From: Methylobacterium sp. Leaf123
Lineage (GTDB): Bacteria; Pseudomonadota; Alphaproteobacteria; Rhizobiales; Beijerinckiaceae
Assembly (NCBI RefSeq): GCF_001423405.1
Contig: NZ_LMNS01000023.1
Coordinates: forward strand, 249,683-313,682
Direction: 5' to 3'
DNA: 64,000 nt
Part shown: positions 54,913 through 64,000 of the stretch, one piece after another
Position numbering within the stretch: the stretch's first letter is position 1
How the letters are laid out: every line of letters begins with the position of its first letter
Made by a program: the position numbers and the translations under genes
The notes under the pieces: generated by a model
The model's input: only the letters and a program-made list of their open reading frames with translations
Told to the model about the DNA's origin: nothing
The model's database searches: none

Positions 54913-56535
54913 GTGAAACCCATCCTCGATCTGGTGACGAAGCTCGGGCCCGCGCGCATCGCCGCGATGGCGGCCGTGACGCTGACGCTGGTCGGCTTCT
55001 TCGCCTTCGTGATCCTGCGGGTCTCGCGGCCCGATATGGGCGTGCTGTTCTCCGACCTGTCGATGCAGGATTCCTCGGCCGTGATCCGGGAGCTCGACGC
55101 GCGCGGCATCACCTACGAGACCAAGGGCGAGATGGGCCAGACCGTGCTCGCCCCCCGCGGCGACCTCGCCAAGCTGCGCATGGACTTCGCCGGCAAGGGC
55201 CTGCCGTCCCAAGGCGGCATCGGCTACGAGATCTTCGACAAGGGCGACGCCTTCTCCTCCACGAGCTTCGTCCAAAACGTGAACCACCTGCGGGCGATGG
55301 AGGGCGAGCTCGCCCGCTCGATCCGCGCCATCGGCCGGGTCCAGGCGGCCCGCGTCCACCTCGTCATCCCCGAGCGCCGCCTGTTCGAGCGCGACCGCGA
55401 GGCGCCCTCGGCCGCCATCGTCGTCAAGCTGATGGGCGATCTCGATTCGAGCCAGGTGCGGGCGATCCGGCATCTGGCCGCCTCCGCAGTCGAGGGCCTG
55501 AAGCCCGAGCGGGTCTCGATCGTCGACGAGCGCGGCCGGCTGCTGGCCGACGGCGCCCGCGGTGCGGAATCCGACGGGGCGGGGGCTCTTGAGGAGCGGC
55601 AGGCCGGCATCGAGCGGCGGATGCGCTCGCAGATCGAGGAGATCGTGGCCGGCATCGTCGGCCAGGGCCGCGCCCGGGTGCAGGTGACCGCCGAACTCGA
55701 CCTCAACCGGGTCGAGAGCCGCTCGGAGAGCTTCGATCCCGAGAGCCGGGTGGTCCGCTCCACCCAGACGCGCTCCGAGAATTCCCTGACCGGCGGGGCG
55801 GAGGGGCAGGTCAGCGTCGGCAACGAATTGCCGGGCGCCAGCCAGACCCAGGCTCAGCCGCAGCAGAAGGATTCCTCGCAGAAGAACGAGGAGACCACGA
55901 ATTACGAGATCTCCCGCGTCACCAAGGTCGAGACCCTGGAGGGCGGCCGCCTCAAGCGTCTGTCGGTGGCGGTGCTGGTCGATGGCGTCTACGCCCCCGG
56001 CGCCGACGGCAAGCCCGCCTACCAGCCGCGCTCGGACGCCGAGATCGCGCGCATCACCGCGCTGGTGCGCACGGCGGTCGGCTACGACAAGGTCCGCGGC
56101 GACCAGGTCGAGGTGGTCAACCTGCGCTTTGCCGAGACCCCCAACGCCCCCGAATTCTCCGAGCCCGGCCTGATCCAGTCGTTCCTGAGCCCGACCAAGG
56201 AAGAGGTGATGCGCCTCGTCGAGCTCACGGTGCTGAGCCTGCTCACCCTGGTCGTGCTGATGGCGGTGGTGCGTCCGCTCCTGCGCCGGGTGCTCGAATC
56301 CGATGCGCCGGTGGCGCTCGCCGGACCGGCCGGCGCGCTCGCGCTGGCCGGGGCGGCGGGCGGCGAGGGGACGGTCGAGATCGCGGTGCGCGAGAACACC
56401 ACCAACAGGTTCCTCGAGTCGGCCAAGATCAACGGCCAGATCCAGGCCGAGACGGTCGAGCGCGTCGTCGACATGGTGCGGGCGAGCCCGACCGAGACGG
56501 TCGAGGTGCTGCGCAACTGGATCCACGATTCCTGA
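54913..56535 (+). CDS. fliF: Flagellar MS-ring protein FliF
   Basis: A 540-residue inner-membrane ring protein. Transmembrane helix 1 is at about residues 15-38, followed by the YscJ/FliF domain (MGVLFSDLSMQDSSAVIREL, KGLPSQGGIGYEIFDK, NHLRAMEGELARSI) and the ring-building motif domain (VRAIRHLAASAVEGLKPE). A polar Gln/Ser-rich loop follows near 300-330. Helix 2 is at about 432-455, and the C-terminal FliG-binding tail carries RVVDMVRASPTETVEVLRNW. The start is GTG at 54913. First gene of the fliF-G-H-N run. Confidence 0.93.
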   Translation: MKPILDLVTKLGPARIAAMAAVTLTLVGFFAFVILRVSRPDMGVLFSDLSMQDSSAVIRELDARGITYETKGEMGQTVLAPRGDLAKLRMDFAGKGLPSQGGIGYEIFDKGDAFSSTSFVQNVNHLRAMEGELARSIRAIGRVQAARVHLVIPERRLFERDREAPSAAIVVKLMGDLDSSQVRAIRHLAASAVEGLKPERVSIVDERGRLLADGARGAESDGAGALEERQAGIERRMRSQIEEIVAGIVGQGRARVQVTAELDLNRVESRSESFDPESRVVRSTQTRSENSLTGGAEGQVSVGNELPGASQTQAQPQQKDSSQKNEETTNYEISRVTKVETLEGGRLKRLSVAVLVDGVYAPGADGKPAYQPRSDAEIARITALVRTAVGYDKVRGDQVEVVNLRFAETPNAPEFSEPGLIQSFLSPTKEEVMRLVELTVLSLLTLVVLMAVVRPLLRRVLESDAPVALAGPAGALALAGAAGGEGTVEIAVRENTTNRFLESAKINGQIQAETVERVVDMVRASPTETVEVLRNWIHDS

Positions 56536-56578
56536 TGGCCGCTGACACCAGGCAGAACCGGAAGAGAGGAGGACATTC

Positions 56579-57634
56579 GTGTCCGCGGGCGTAAACTTCA
56601 ACGCTGCCATGGAGAGCCTCGATGCGTCGAAGGCCTTCGCCGAGATGCCGGGCCCGCAGCGCGCCGCCGCCCTCCTGCTGCTGCTCGGCGAGGAGGAAGG
56701 TGCGCCGATCTGGCAGCGCCTCGACGAGGACGAGATCAAGCTCGTCAGCCACGCCATGGTGCAGCTCGGCTCGCTGGAAGCGGCCACCGTCGAGCGGCTG
56801 ATCGTCGATTTCGTCTCGCGGCTGTCCTCGGGCGGCGGCATCACCTCGAACTTCGAGCGCACCGAGTCGCTGCTGCTCAAGATCTTCCCGCCCGAGCAGG
56901 TCTCGTCGATCATGGCGGAGATCAAGGGCGCGTCGGGCAAGCGCGTCTGGGCGAGCCTGACCCAGATCGACCCCGAGATTCTCGCGAACTTCCTGCGCAA
57001 CGAATACCCGCAGACCGTGGCCGTCGTTCTCTCGAAGGTGCGGGCCGACTACGCCGCCAAGGTGCTCACGATTCTCCCGGAGGAGTTCGCCATCGACGTA
57101 CTCAACCGGATGCTGCGCATGGAGACCGTCCAGAAGGAGGCCCTGCGCCATATCGAGGAGACCCTGCGCACCGAGTTCGTCTCGACCATCGCCCAGACCA
57201 CGCGGCGCGACGCGCACGAACTCATGGCCGAGGTGTTCAACGCCTTCGACCGTCAGACCGAGACCCGCTTCCTCGCGGCGATCGACCAGGCCAATCGCGG
57301 CTCGGCCAAGAAGATCCGCCAGCTCATGTTCACCTTCGAGGATCTCCTGAAGCTCGATCCGGGCTCGGTCCAGACCCTGATGCGCAAGGTCGACAACGAC
57401 ACCCTGTGCCGCGCGCTCAAGGGCGCCGACGAGCGGGTGCGCGCTTTCTTCATGCGCCAGATGTCGACCCGCGCGGCCAAGAACCTCACCGACGAGATGG
57501 GCTCGATGGGTCCGATCCGCCTCAAGGAGGTCGATGAGGCGCAGGCCAAGATGACGGAACTGGCCAAGGAACTGGCCGAGAAGGGCGAGATCATGATCGC
57601 CAAGAACGGCGGCGAGGAGGAGTTGGTCTATTGA
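56579..57634 (+). CDS. fliG: Flagellar motor switch protein FliG
   Basis: A 351-residue rotor protein. The N-terminal domain binds FliF (AAALLLLLGEEEGAPIWQRL), the middle domain carries EHPQ-like NEYPQTVAVVLS, and the C-terminal torque domain is charge-rich (MFTFEDLLKLDPGSVQTLM, DNDTLCRALKGADERVRAFF, MSTRAAKNLTDEM). GTG 56579 has AGGAGGA 7 bp upstream. The last codons overlap the TTG start of fliH. Confidence 0.95.
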   Translation: MSAGVNFNAAMESLDASKAFAEMPGPQRAAALLLLLGEEEGAPIWQRLDEDEIKLVSHAMVQLGSLEAATVERLIVDFVSRLSSGGGITSNFERTESLLLKIFPPEQVSSIMAEIKGASGKRVWASLTQIDPEILANFLRNEYPQTVAVVLSKVRADYAAKVLTILPEEFAIDVLNRMLRMETVQKEALRHIEETLRTEFVSTIAQTTRRDAHELMAEVFNAFDRQTETRFLAAIDQANRGSAKKIRQLMFTFEDLLKLDPGSVQTLMRKVDNDTLCRALKGADERVRAFFMRQMSTRAAKNLTDEMGSMGPIRLKEVDEAQAKMTELAKELAEKGEIMIAKNGGEEELVY

Positions 57635-58257
57635 GCACGCGCGCCTCCCGCCCCTTCCTGTTCGACACCGATTTCGGCCGCCCGCGCGGGCCCTCCGCCG
57701 CCGACGCGGAGGCCTCGGCCCGGGCGGAGGCCGAACGGGCCGCCATCGAGGCGGCCGCCTATGCCCGCGGCCTTCAGGACGGCCGGGCGGAGGCCGCCCT
57801 CCAGGAACAGGCCCGGCTTGCCGACGCGCTGACCCGGGTCGGGCTCGCCGCGGCCGGCCTCCTCAACCAGTCCGATGCCCGCGACGGCGAGCGCGAGGCC
57901 CAGGCGCTGACCTTCGCGGCCGCCCTCGCCCGCCGGATCGCGGGCGAGGCCCTCGATGCGCGGCCCCTGGCGACGGTGGAGGAGGCGGCCCGCTCCGCGC
58001 TCCGGCACCTGCGCGGCGTGCCCCACCTCGTGCTTCGGGTGAACGAGGGCCTCGTCGATGACGCGGAGACACTGATGAAGCGCCTGTCGCGCGAGAACGG
58101 CTTCGAGGGCCGCCTCGTGGTGCTCGGCGAACCCGACATGGCGCCGGGCGATGCCCGGCTCGAATGGGCCGATGGCGGTGTCGTGCGCGAGCGCGCCCGT
58201 ATCGAGGCCGCGGTCGAGGCCGCCCTTTCCCCTAATTTCGCCAGCGCAGAGGCCTGA
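57631..58257 (+). CDS. fliH: FliH/FlbE-like flagellar export regulator
   Basis: A 208-residue protein between fliG and fliN, the position of fliH (flbE in Caulobacter). An Ala/Glu-rich helical N-terminus (ADAEASARAEAERAAIEAAA, AYARGLQDGRAEAALQ) fits the FliH glycine-spaced helix. The C-terminal part (RHLRGVPHLVLRVNEGLVDD, FEGRLVVLGEPDMAPGDARL, EWADGGVVRERA) is typical of FliH/HrpE. It regulates the FliI ATPase. The TTG start overlaps the fliG stop. Confidence 0.85.
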   Translation: MSTRASRPFLFDTDFGRPRGPSAADAEASARAEAERAAIEAAAYARGLQDGRAEAALQEQARLADALTRVGLAAAGLLNQSDARDGEREAQALTFAAALARRIAGEALDARPLATVEEAARSALRHLRGVPHLVLRVNEGLVDDAETLMKRLSRENGFEGRLVVLGEPDMAPGDARLEWADGGVVRERARIEAAVEAALSPNFASAEA

Positions 58258-58262
58258 GCCCG

Positions 58263-58610
58263 ATGTCGAGCGACGATTTCAGCCTGCCCCAGCTCAACGA
58301 GGGCGACATGCCCTACGACGAGGGCGGCCCCGGTTCCGTCCGCGACGCGCCGACGAGCCCGAAGAATGCGGCGGACCTCGAACAGGTCTTCGACGTGCCG
58401 GTGGTGGTCTCGGCGGTGCTGGGCTCCTCGCGCATGCCGATCGGCGACCTCCTGCGGCTCGGCCCCGGCGCCGTGCTCGAACTCGACCGCAAGGTCGGCG
58501 AGGCCATCGACATCTTCGTCAACAACCGCCTCGTCGCTCGCGGCGAGGTCGTGCTGGTCGAGGAGCGCCTCGGCGTCACCATGACCGAGATCATCAAGAA
58601 CGATCACTGA
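58263..58610 (+). CDS. fliN: Flagellar motor switch protein FliN
   Basis: A 115-residue C-ring protein. The SpoA domain spans about residues 42-112 (FDVPVVVSAVLGSSRMPIGD, LLRLGPGAVLELDRKVGEAI, DIFVNNRLVARGEVVLVEER, VTMTEI). The N-terminal 40 residues are acidic and disordered. It follows fliH by 5 bp. Strong hairpins after the stop separate it from flbD. Confidence 0.95.
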   Translation: MSSDDFSLPQLNEGDMPYDEGGPGSVRDAPTSPKNAADLEQVFDVPVVVSAVLGSSRMPIGDLLRLGPGAVLELDRKVGEAIDIFVNNRLVARGEVVLVEERLGVTMTEIIKNDH

Positions 58611-58619
58611 TCCTTTGGT

Positions 58620-58652
58620 GTGCCGATCCCGGCCTGCGGCCGGGATCGGCAC
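58620..58652 (+). terminator. Perfect 15-bp hairpin after fliN
   Basis: GTGCCGATCCCGGCC pairs with GGCCGGGATCGGCAC around a TGC loop, 10 bp after the fliN stop. It is very stable but has no U-tract; a terminator, processing site or stability element. Confidence 0.6.
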
Positions 58653-58690
58653 GTCCGGCGGATGGCCGCCGCCCCGCCTTTCGCGGGGGC

Positions 58691-58718
58691 GGCCTGCGAT
58701 GAGGGATCATCGCAGGCC
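58691..58718 (+). terminator. Perfect 12-bp hairpin before flbD
   Basis: GGCCTGCGATGA pairs with TCATCGCAGGCC around GGGA, 46 bp before the flbD start. Together with the hairpin at 58620 it brackets a further GC-rich inverted repeat (CCGCCCC / GGGGGCGG, about 58670-58692). Confidence 0.55.
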
Positions 58719-58763
58719 GGGCGGGCCATCTGAACCGGAAGAATTTGTCGGAGACACCACGCC

Positions 58764-60137
<1,374 letters not shown>

Positions 60138-60169
60138 GCCTGATGGCGTCGAAGGACGCCGAACGGATT

Positions 60170-61150
60170 CTAAGGCGTAAGCACGGTCGGAGCGGGGGCG
60201 GCAGGCAGCACCGCCACACCGCGCATCCGCGCGAGCCATCTCTCGCTCCAAGGCCCCAGCTGCCCGGCAGCGTGGAACGAAATCGCAGCGACGAGCAGGC
60301 CCGCGACGCAGTCGCAGGCATAGTGAGCACCATGTGTCACGGCCGAAACCGTCATCACGGCATTCAGGAGAAGCACGACCCAGCGCAAGCGCTTCAACGG
60401 CCAGATCGCCGCCGTCACAAGGTAGGCGACAGCGCAGTGAAGTGACGGAAAGGAGATCAGCGGCCCGACTTCGTTCAGAGGCAAGCCGCGCATCGTGCCG
60501 TCACGCAACGCGTGCAGATCCACGAGCGGCGTCGCGCCCTGGAAGAGCAGATGCGCCTCGTCCGGCCCGAGGAGGCCGGCCGCGCCCTCTGCCGGCAACA
60601 CGGCGCTGATGATCGTCGTCATCGTCACGCAGAGGATGAAGGACGACACGAAACGATCGGAGCGACGCACCTCGCCCAGAGCTGCGAGAAGGACGGGGGT
60701 AAGGCCGAGTTGCGGGAAGAATGTCTCGTAGGCTTGACCCAGGATCTCCATCAAACCCCGTCACTCGACCATGAAGGTCTGGAAAATCAGCCAGTCGAAG
60801 CCGAATGCGCGATCGATCCCGATGAACCAGTCATCGCGCAGCGGCAGGCTGAAGGCTTGAACGCCGTAGGCAAGAGCGCCGGCCGTGGGGAGCTGTATGA
60901 TCAAGACCGCCAGCAGGGCGAGTCCCGCGCCGAAGCGACGGCGGCAGATCGAACGAGTATTGAAATAGACCGCTCCGGCCAGCATCGAGAGCGGAGCAAG
61001 CCATTGGACAAGAGAGGTGTGGAGCCAGACGTCCGTCAGACTCTGAACACACATGGCCGCTGCAACCGACAGGAGCAGCAGGCCGTAGGTTGACGGCGAC
61101 GGGCCGGTAGCATCCGCCGCCCTGGTCGGGAAGGTGCGCAGGAAAGGCAT
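60170..61150 (-). pseudogene. PAP2-family (PAP2_3-like) membrane phosphatase/transferase, interrupted by in-frame TGA
   Basis: Two consecutive open frames in the same phase, 61150-60764 (129 codons) and 60760-60170, are separated only by TGA at 60761-60763. Together they give about 326 residues with six or so transmembrane helices. The second part carries the PAP2 motifs FPSLHCAVAYL and HGAHYACDCVAGLL, whose spacing fits the PAP2_3/inositol-phosphotransferase group. The first part holds the early helices and a loop (DDWFIGIDRAFGFDW). The stop could be a TGG-to-TGA nonsense change, making this a recent pseudogene, or a sequencing error. A TTG/ATG just after the stop could restart only a truncated product. 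Confidence 0.7.
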
Positions 61151-61460
61151 GGAACGCTCGCTCGCGGGACGCCGAAGCTTCGCGCATTAGCTGTTTCCAT
61201 CAAATGAAAGCAACTTCTGATTTTACGAAATTTCTGAAGGTACCCCCTCATTGAGGTAGCCGGTTCCCCATGTCCGTTCGATGACGGCGGCCAAACACGG
61301 GGGCGATGACGGCACGGGCTTGAGCATCCGGCTCGCTGCATCCGGTTGGACCGCCTCACCGGGTCCGTGTGCGACACGCGGAAGATGTAGCGTGCCGCCT
61401 CGCGCGACCGCTGGCGATCCCTTACGCCGTAGAGTTACAGAATACACCCGGACGAGGTCA
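61151..61460. other. Spacer between AraC-family gene and PAP2 gene, no gene seen
   Basis: 310 bp. The frames on both strands are short and look like chance. It has a slightly AT-rich patch (about 61185-61255), probably the promoter region of the PAP2 gene. Confidence 0.45.
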
Positions 61461-62480
61461 TCACGTTTCCCGCAGCCACTTCCAGACGTGTTGCTCCGTC
61501 CCTTGGCCGCCGATGTGCTGGGCCACCCGGCGCTCACGACGCCAAGCCTGAGGCGGGACGCCGTAACGGCTGCGGAAGCTACGGCTGAAATGCGCGATGC
61601 TGCGGAAGGCAAACACCTCGGCCAATCGGCTTATGGTGCGCGTCTCCAGGGGATCGGAAAGGGCGTCGCGCACCGCTTTCAGGCGCTCGCCTTGAACGAA
61701 GTTCATCACGCCTTCCCCGGGCTCGAACAGCCGGTAGAGGGTGGCACGCGAGACCCGCATCTCCTGGGCTAAAAACTCCGGCGATAAGTCAGGCCGCGAT
61801 AGGTTCGCTCGTACGATCGTCTTAGCCAGCGCCATTAGGCCACCATCGAGTTCCTGGCCCTCCAGCACGTCAGCGGCCTGTGAGGCATCGAGTAGGCGGT
61901 GCAGGAAGACAACGAACGCATCGGCAAGACCTGGGGCCTCGTCGGCGCGCGTGGTCGGCAAATGGTGGTAGATTTCTTGAATGCGCGCGGCCAGCAGCCG
62001 GTTGCGGTCCACATCGAAGAGGAGGCCGTGCTTCTCAAGTGTCAGCCCATGGAGGCGGGTGCAGGGTACGGCGATGCCAACCACATCGGTTCGGTCAAGC
62101 GTGCCGTCGAGCAGGTGACGGCGGCCGATAAAGGTCACGGTGCCAGGCGAGGCTGAGACCGGTTTGCCAGCGACAGTGCCCTGGAAGCGGCCGGACCGGT
62201 AGAGTTGGACCATATAGTGGTCGGGACCGGCGTCCACGCGTCGGCGGTCACGCTGGAGCCGCTGGGTCGAGAGCAGCGAGCGCTGGGCGACGAGGTCGTC
62301 GATTGGGTAGGTGATGTTGGTGCCGAACGGCAGCGGGGCGGAGGACGTTGTCGGACGAACGTCGTACATCGGCGCCAGGAGGGTGCGCCACCGCTCGAAG
62401 GCCTCCCCAGGCGGCAAGCCTGAGGTCGTCAGGAAGAAGTGCGGCAGGCCTGCCTCAGCCGCCGTCCCGTCTGCGCACAA
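61461..62480 (-). CDS. AraC-family transcriptional regulator
   Basis: About 339 residues. The N-terminal sensory domain is of the AraC-binding-like type (GLPPGEAFERWRTLL, DHYMVQLYRSGRFQGTVAGK, SASPGTVTFIGRRHLLDG). The C-terminal pair of helix-turn-helices is LSPEFLAQEMRVSRATLYRL and RTISRLAEVFAFRSIAHFSR, followed by SFRSRYGVPPQAWRRER. The start is uncertain: TTG 62480 has AAAGGAT about 9 bp upstream and leaves a short lead into the conserved part. The frame is open to ATG 62627, but those residues look non-coding. Target unknown, possibly the adjacent PAP2 gene. Confidence 0.82.
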   Translation of the reverse strand: MCADGTAAEAGLPHFFLTTSGLPPGEAFERWRTLLAPMYDVRPTTSSAPLPFGTNITYPIDDLVAQRSLLSTQRLQRDRRRVDAGPDHYMVQLYRSGRFQGTVAGKPVSASPGTVTFIGRRHLLDGTLDRTDVVGIAVPCTRLHGLTLEKHGLLFDVDRNRLLAARIQEIYHHLPTTRADEAPGLADAFVVFLHRLLDASQAADVLEGQELDGGLMALAKTIVRANLSRPDLSPEFLAQEMRVSRATLYRLFEPGEGVMNFVQGERLKAVRDALSDPLETRTISRLAEVFAFRSIAHFSRSFRSRYGVPPQAWRRERRVAQHIGGQGTEQHVWKWLRET

Positions 62481-62775
62481 AGCCCAGATCCTTTGCCATC
62501 CGACCCCTTCGGGGGAGGGACGTAGGGCATAAGACCCATGGTGGAGCAACCCAAATGCCCGTGTCCGGTCCGAGAACCGCAAACGCGTCGCAAGCAGGGC
62601 GAATGACCGCTCTCGGTAACATCGCAAGCGGGATCGAGGCGTCGGTGGAAGGTCTGTTTAAGGCCAAGAGGCCACGATCTGCAGGCCACCCTCACCGGCC
62701 GCCTCACACCGCCGAAGCGATTGGCTTTCGGCTCCGACAGCATCCCAAAATGGTGATGCTGCAACCGGCCCCCCC

Positions 62776-63060
62776 TCACCGCTTCTTGGTGAACTGCGCC
62801 TCGTACTCGGCGTTCTGGGCTGCCCGCGCCTGCTCGATCTTGCGCAGGGTGAGGAAGCGGACGATGTCGAACTCGACGTCGCGGATCGTCTCCTCGATCA
62901 GGTGGCGCTGGAGCAGAATGCGGGGATCGTCGCCGGCGAGACCCTCGCGGTCCTGGAGCCGCTGCACCGCTTGCCGGACCACGGTGTAGACCTGATCGCG
63001 CTCCTCCCGACTCATGGACGGACTGACGGCGCGCGCGATGAGATCGGTGAAATCCGCCAT
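62776..63060 (-). CDS. Conserved-looking hypothetical protein
   Basis: A 94-residue soluble, mostly helical and strongly charged protein (TDLIARAVSPSMSREERDQV, RQAVQRLQDREG, HLIEETIRDVEFDIVRFLTL, KIEQARAAQNAEYEAQFTKK). No known motif. ATG 63060 is preferred over 63108. It lies between the AraC gene and the capsule export gene on the same strand, behind a strong palindrome. The regular amphipathic helices make it look real. Confidence 0.6.
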   Translation of the reverse strand: MADFTDLIARAVSPSMSREERDQVYTVVRQAVQRLQDREGLAGDDPRILLQRHLIEETIRDVEFDIVRFLTLRKIEQARAAQNAEYEAQFTKKR

Positions 63061-63103
63061 GGAAGCCGTTCGATGAAAGCCGTTTGCCCGCCGCCGCTTA
63101 GAG

Positions 63104-63142
63104 CGCATTCCGACGAAGCGAAAGCCGGTTCGTCGGAATGCG
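63104..63142. terminator. 14-bp palindrome after the KpsE-like gene
   Basis: CGCATTCCGACGAA (63104-63117) pairs perfectly with TTCGTCGGAATGCG (63129-63142) around an 11-base loop, just downstream of the leftward export gene. It resembles dispersed intergenic palindromes of Methylobacterium and may end transcription. Confidence 0.55.
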
Positions 63143-63157
63143 TGTCACAACAAGGCT

Positions 63158-64000
63158 CTAGAGCCGGTTGTCGTTGATCGCTGCGGTCACGAGCGAGACC
63201 GAACTCCACAGGACGGTGAAGCAGAACAGGGCCGCGAACAGGGCGTAGAAGGGGGCCGGATATTCCGAATAGGTCGGCAGCAGGGGCGGCACGAAAGTCG
63301 CCAGATAGATCTGCTGCTTGGCCGCCGCGATCCGGGCGCGGTCGAGGATCATCTGCATCGAGGCGTTGAGCTTCTCCGCCACCGTCTGCTCGACCATCAG
63401 GCCCTCGTATTCGAGCAGGGCCTGGGTGAGGTTGTGCTCGGAGTTCGAGACGATGCCGTCGGTGGTGAGGCGGCTCTGCAGATCCTTGATCTGCCCGTCC
63501 AGCGCGCCGAGGGTGGCCACGAGCACCTGGATGCCGCGGCTCTTCTCGTCGAGCTTGGAGTCGCGCAGCACGCGCAGGTCGTTCTCCGCCTTGATCTTGT
63601 CCTTGCGCAGAAGCTCGATCGTGGTCACGGCCGCTTCGGCCGACTTCACCGGATCGATGATGCCCCAGCGGTTGCGGAACTCCTGCATCGCGATCCGCGC
63701 CTGCTTGAGCCGCACGGCCGACTGCTCCACCTCCTTGATCGCATTGGCGATCATGTCGCTCTGGGCGCGGCGCGAGATGCTGTTGATCAAGGTCTCGGAG
63801 CGGGCGATCACCTCCTGCGAGATCGCGACCGCGTCTTCGGGCTTGAAGGCACGCACCTTCAGGTGGATCACGCCGGAAATCGCATCGATGTGCGGGATCA
63901 CCTGCCGGCGCCAGTAGCGCACCAGCTTCTCGATCGGCTGACCCGCGCCGTAGCCGGCCCAGAAATCGATCCCGTCCTGGGAGAACATCCGTTCGAGGCC
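63158..64000 (-). CDS. KpsE/CtrB-like capsule polysaccharide export inner-membrane protein (5' end outside window)
   Basis: C-terminal 280 residues of a polysaccharide co-polymerase of ABC-transporter-dependent capsule export. It has a Wzz-like segment (VIHLKVRAFKPEDAVAISQE), a long coiled coil (about 75-200 of the visible part, with IKEVEQSAVRLKQARIAMQE and DLRVLRDSKLDEKSRGIQ), then the typical end VPPLLPTYSEYPAPFYALFA followed by the last transmembrane helix. The frame stays open to base 64000, so the start is beyond the window. It is separate from the Wzc-type system at 13104. Confidence 0.85.
   Translation of the reverse strand, partial: GLERMFSQDGIDFWAGYGAGQPIEKLVRYWRRQVIPHIDAISGVIHLKVRAFKPEDAVAISQEVIARSETLINSISRRAQSDMIANAIKEVEQSAVRLKQARIAMQEFRNRWGIIDPVKSAEAAVTTIELLRKDKIKAENDLRVLRDSKLDEKSRGIQVLVATLGALDGQIKDLQSRLTTDGIVSNSEHNLTQALLEYEGLMVEQTVAEKLNASMQMILDRARIAAAKQQIYLATFVPPLLPTYSEYPAPFYALFAALFCFTVLWSSVSLVTAAINDNRL

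Noticed and set aside
61281..61772. 163-codon + strand frame across the 3' end of the AraC gene
   Set aside because: Overlaps the conserved second HTH of the AraC-family protein in antisense; no domain seen.

Overview
High-GC alphaproteobacterial chromosome, almost certainly a methylotroph of the Methylobacterium/Methylorubrum extorquens group. The main evidence is the distal part of a methanol-oxidation cluster in the order mxaK-L-D-E-H-B. Supporting evidence is a CtrA/SciP-type cell-cycle regulator beside flagellar genes, Rhizobiales-type intergenic palindromes, and dense gene packing with ATGA/TGATG/TTGA start-stop overlaps. All functional calls come from reading the sequence; no database search was run.

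Layout. (1) 1-4385: the mxa tail. These genes act in methanol dehydrogenase maturation (mxaK, mxaL), activity (mxaD) and regulation (mxaB); mxaE and mxaH have no established function. (2) 4431-15652: an exopolysaccharide region. One arm runs leftward (ExoF-like outer-membrane export protein, manC, a small membrane protein). The other runs rightward (UDP-glucuronate decarboxylase, WecG/TagA glycosyltransferase, GDP-mannose 3,5-epimerase-like enzyme, WbaP/ExoY-type initiating sugar transferase, Wzc/ExoP-type co-polymerase/kinase). No Wzx flippase or Wzy polymerase is visible. (3) 15578-25596: a leftward block of two tandem beta-helix/RTX proteins, a phosphomannomutase/phosphoglucomutase, and a 1574-residue secreted-looking protein with a beta-propeller and malectin-like domains. 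The two paralogs share two short upstream blocks at identical spacing. (4) 26-27.2 kb: a gene-poor stretch with a few small membrane proteins. (5) 27.4-32.0 kb: a ferric-siderophore TonB receptor operon with DUF3649, PepSY and DUF3325 partners behind two strong palindromes. (6) 32.0-35.9 kb: a hypothetical protein, a thermonuclease-like protein, a PepSY-response regulator-kinase operon and a lone receiver protein.

(7) 36.3-40.5 kb: a KaiC-KaiB-KaiB-hybrid kinase operon with the lone receiver divergent upstream, resembling a kaiA-less clock or stress module. (8) 40.6-47.2 kb: Sua5, an acyl-CoA dehydrogenase, and a TetR-regulated EmrAB efflux pump with two palindromic operators. (9) 47.3-51.8 kb, leftward: an orphan histidine kinase, a VTT-domain membrane protein, a PmtA-like methyltransferase and MnmA. 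(10) 52.1-60.1 kb: flagellar genes fliK, flgD, sciP, fliF, fliG, fliH, fliN and flbD, with a CtrA-like box in front of fliF. (11) 60.2-64.0 kb, leftward: a PAP2-family gene broken by a single in-frame TGA, an AraC-family regulator, a small conserved-looking protein, and the 3' part of a KpsE-like capsule-export gene running off the window.

Taken together, the window combines C1 metabolism with cell-surface biology (exopolysaccharide, secreted matrix-like proteins, capsule export, flagella), iron uptake and signalling. The Kai cluster and the duplicated beta-helix genes with their shared upstream blocks are the parts most worth following up.
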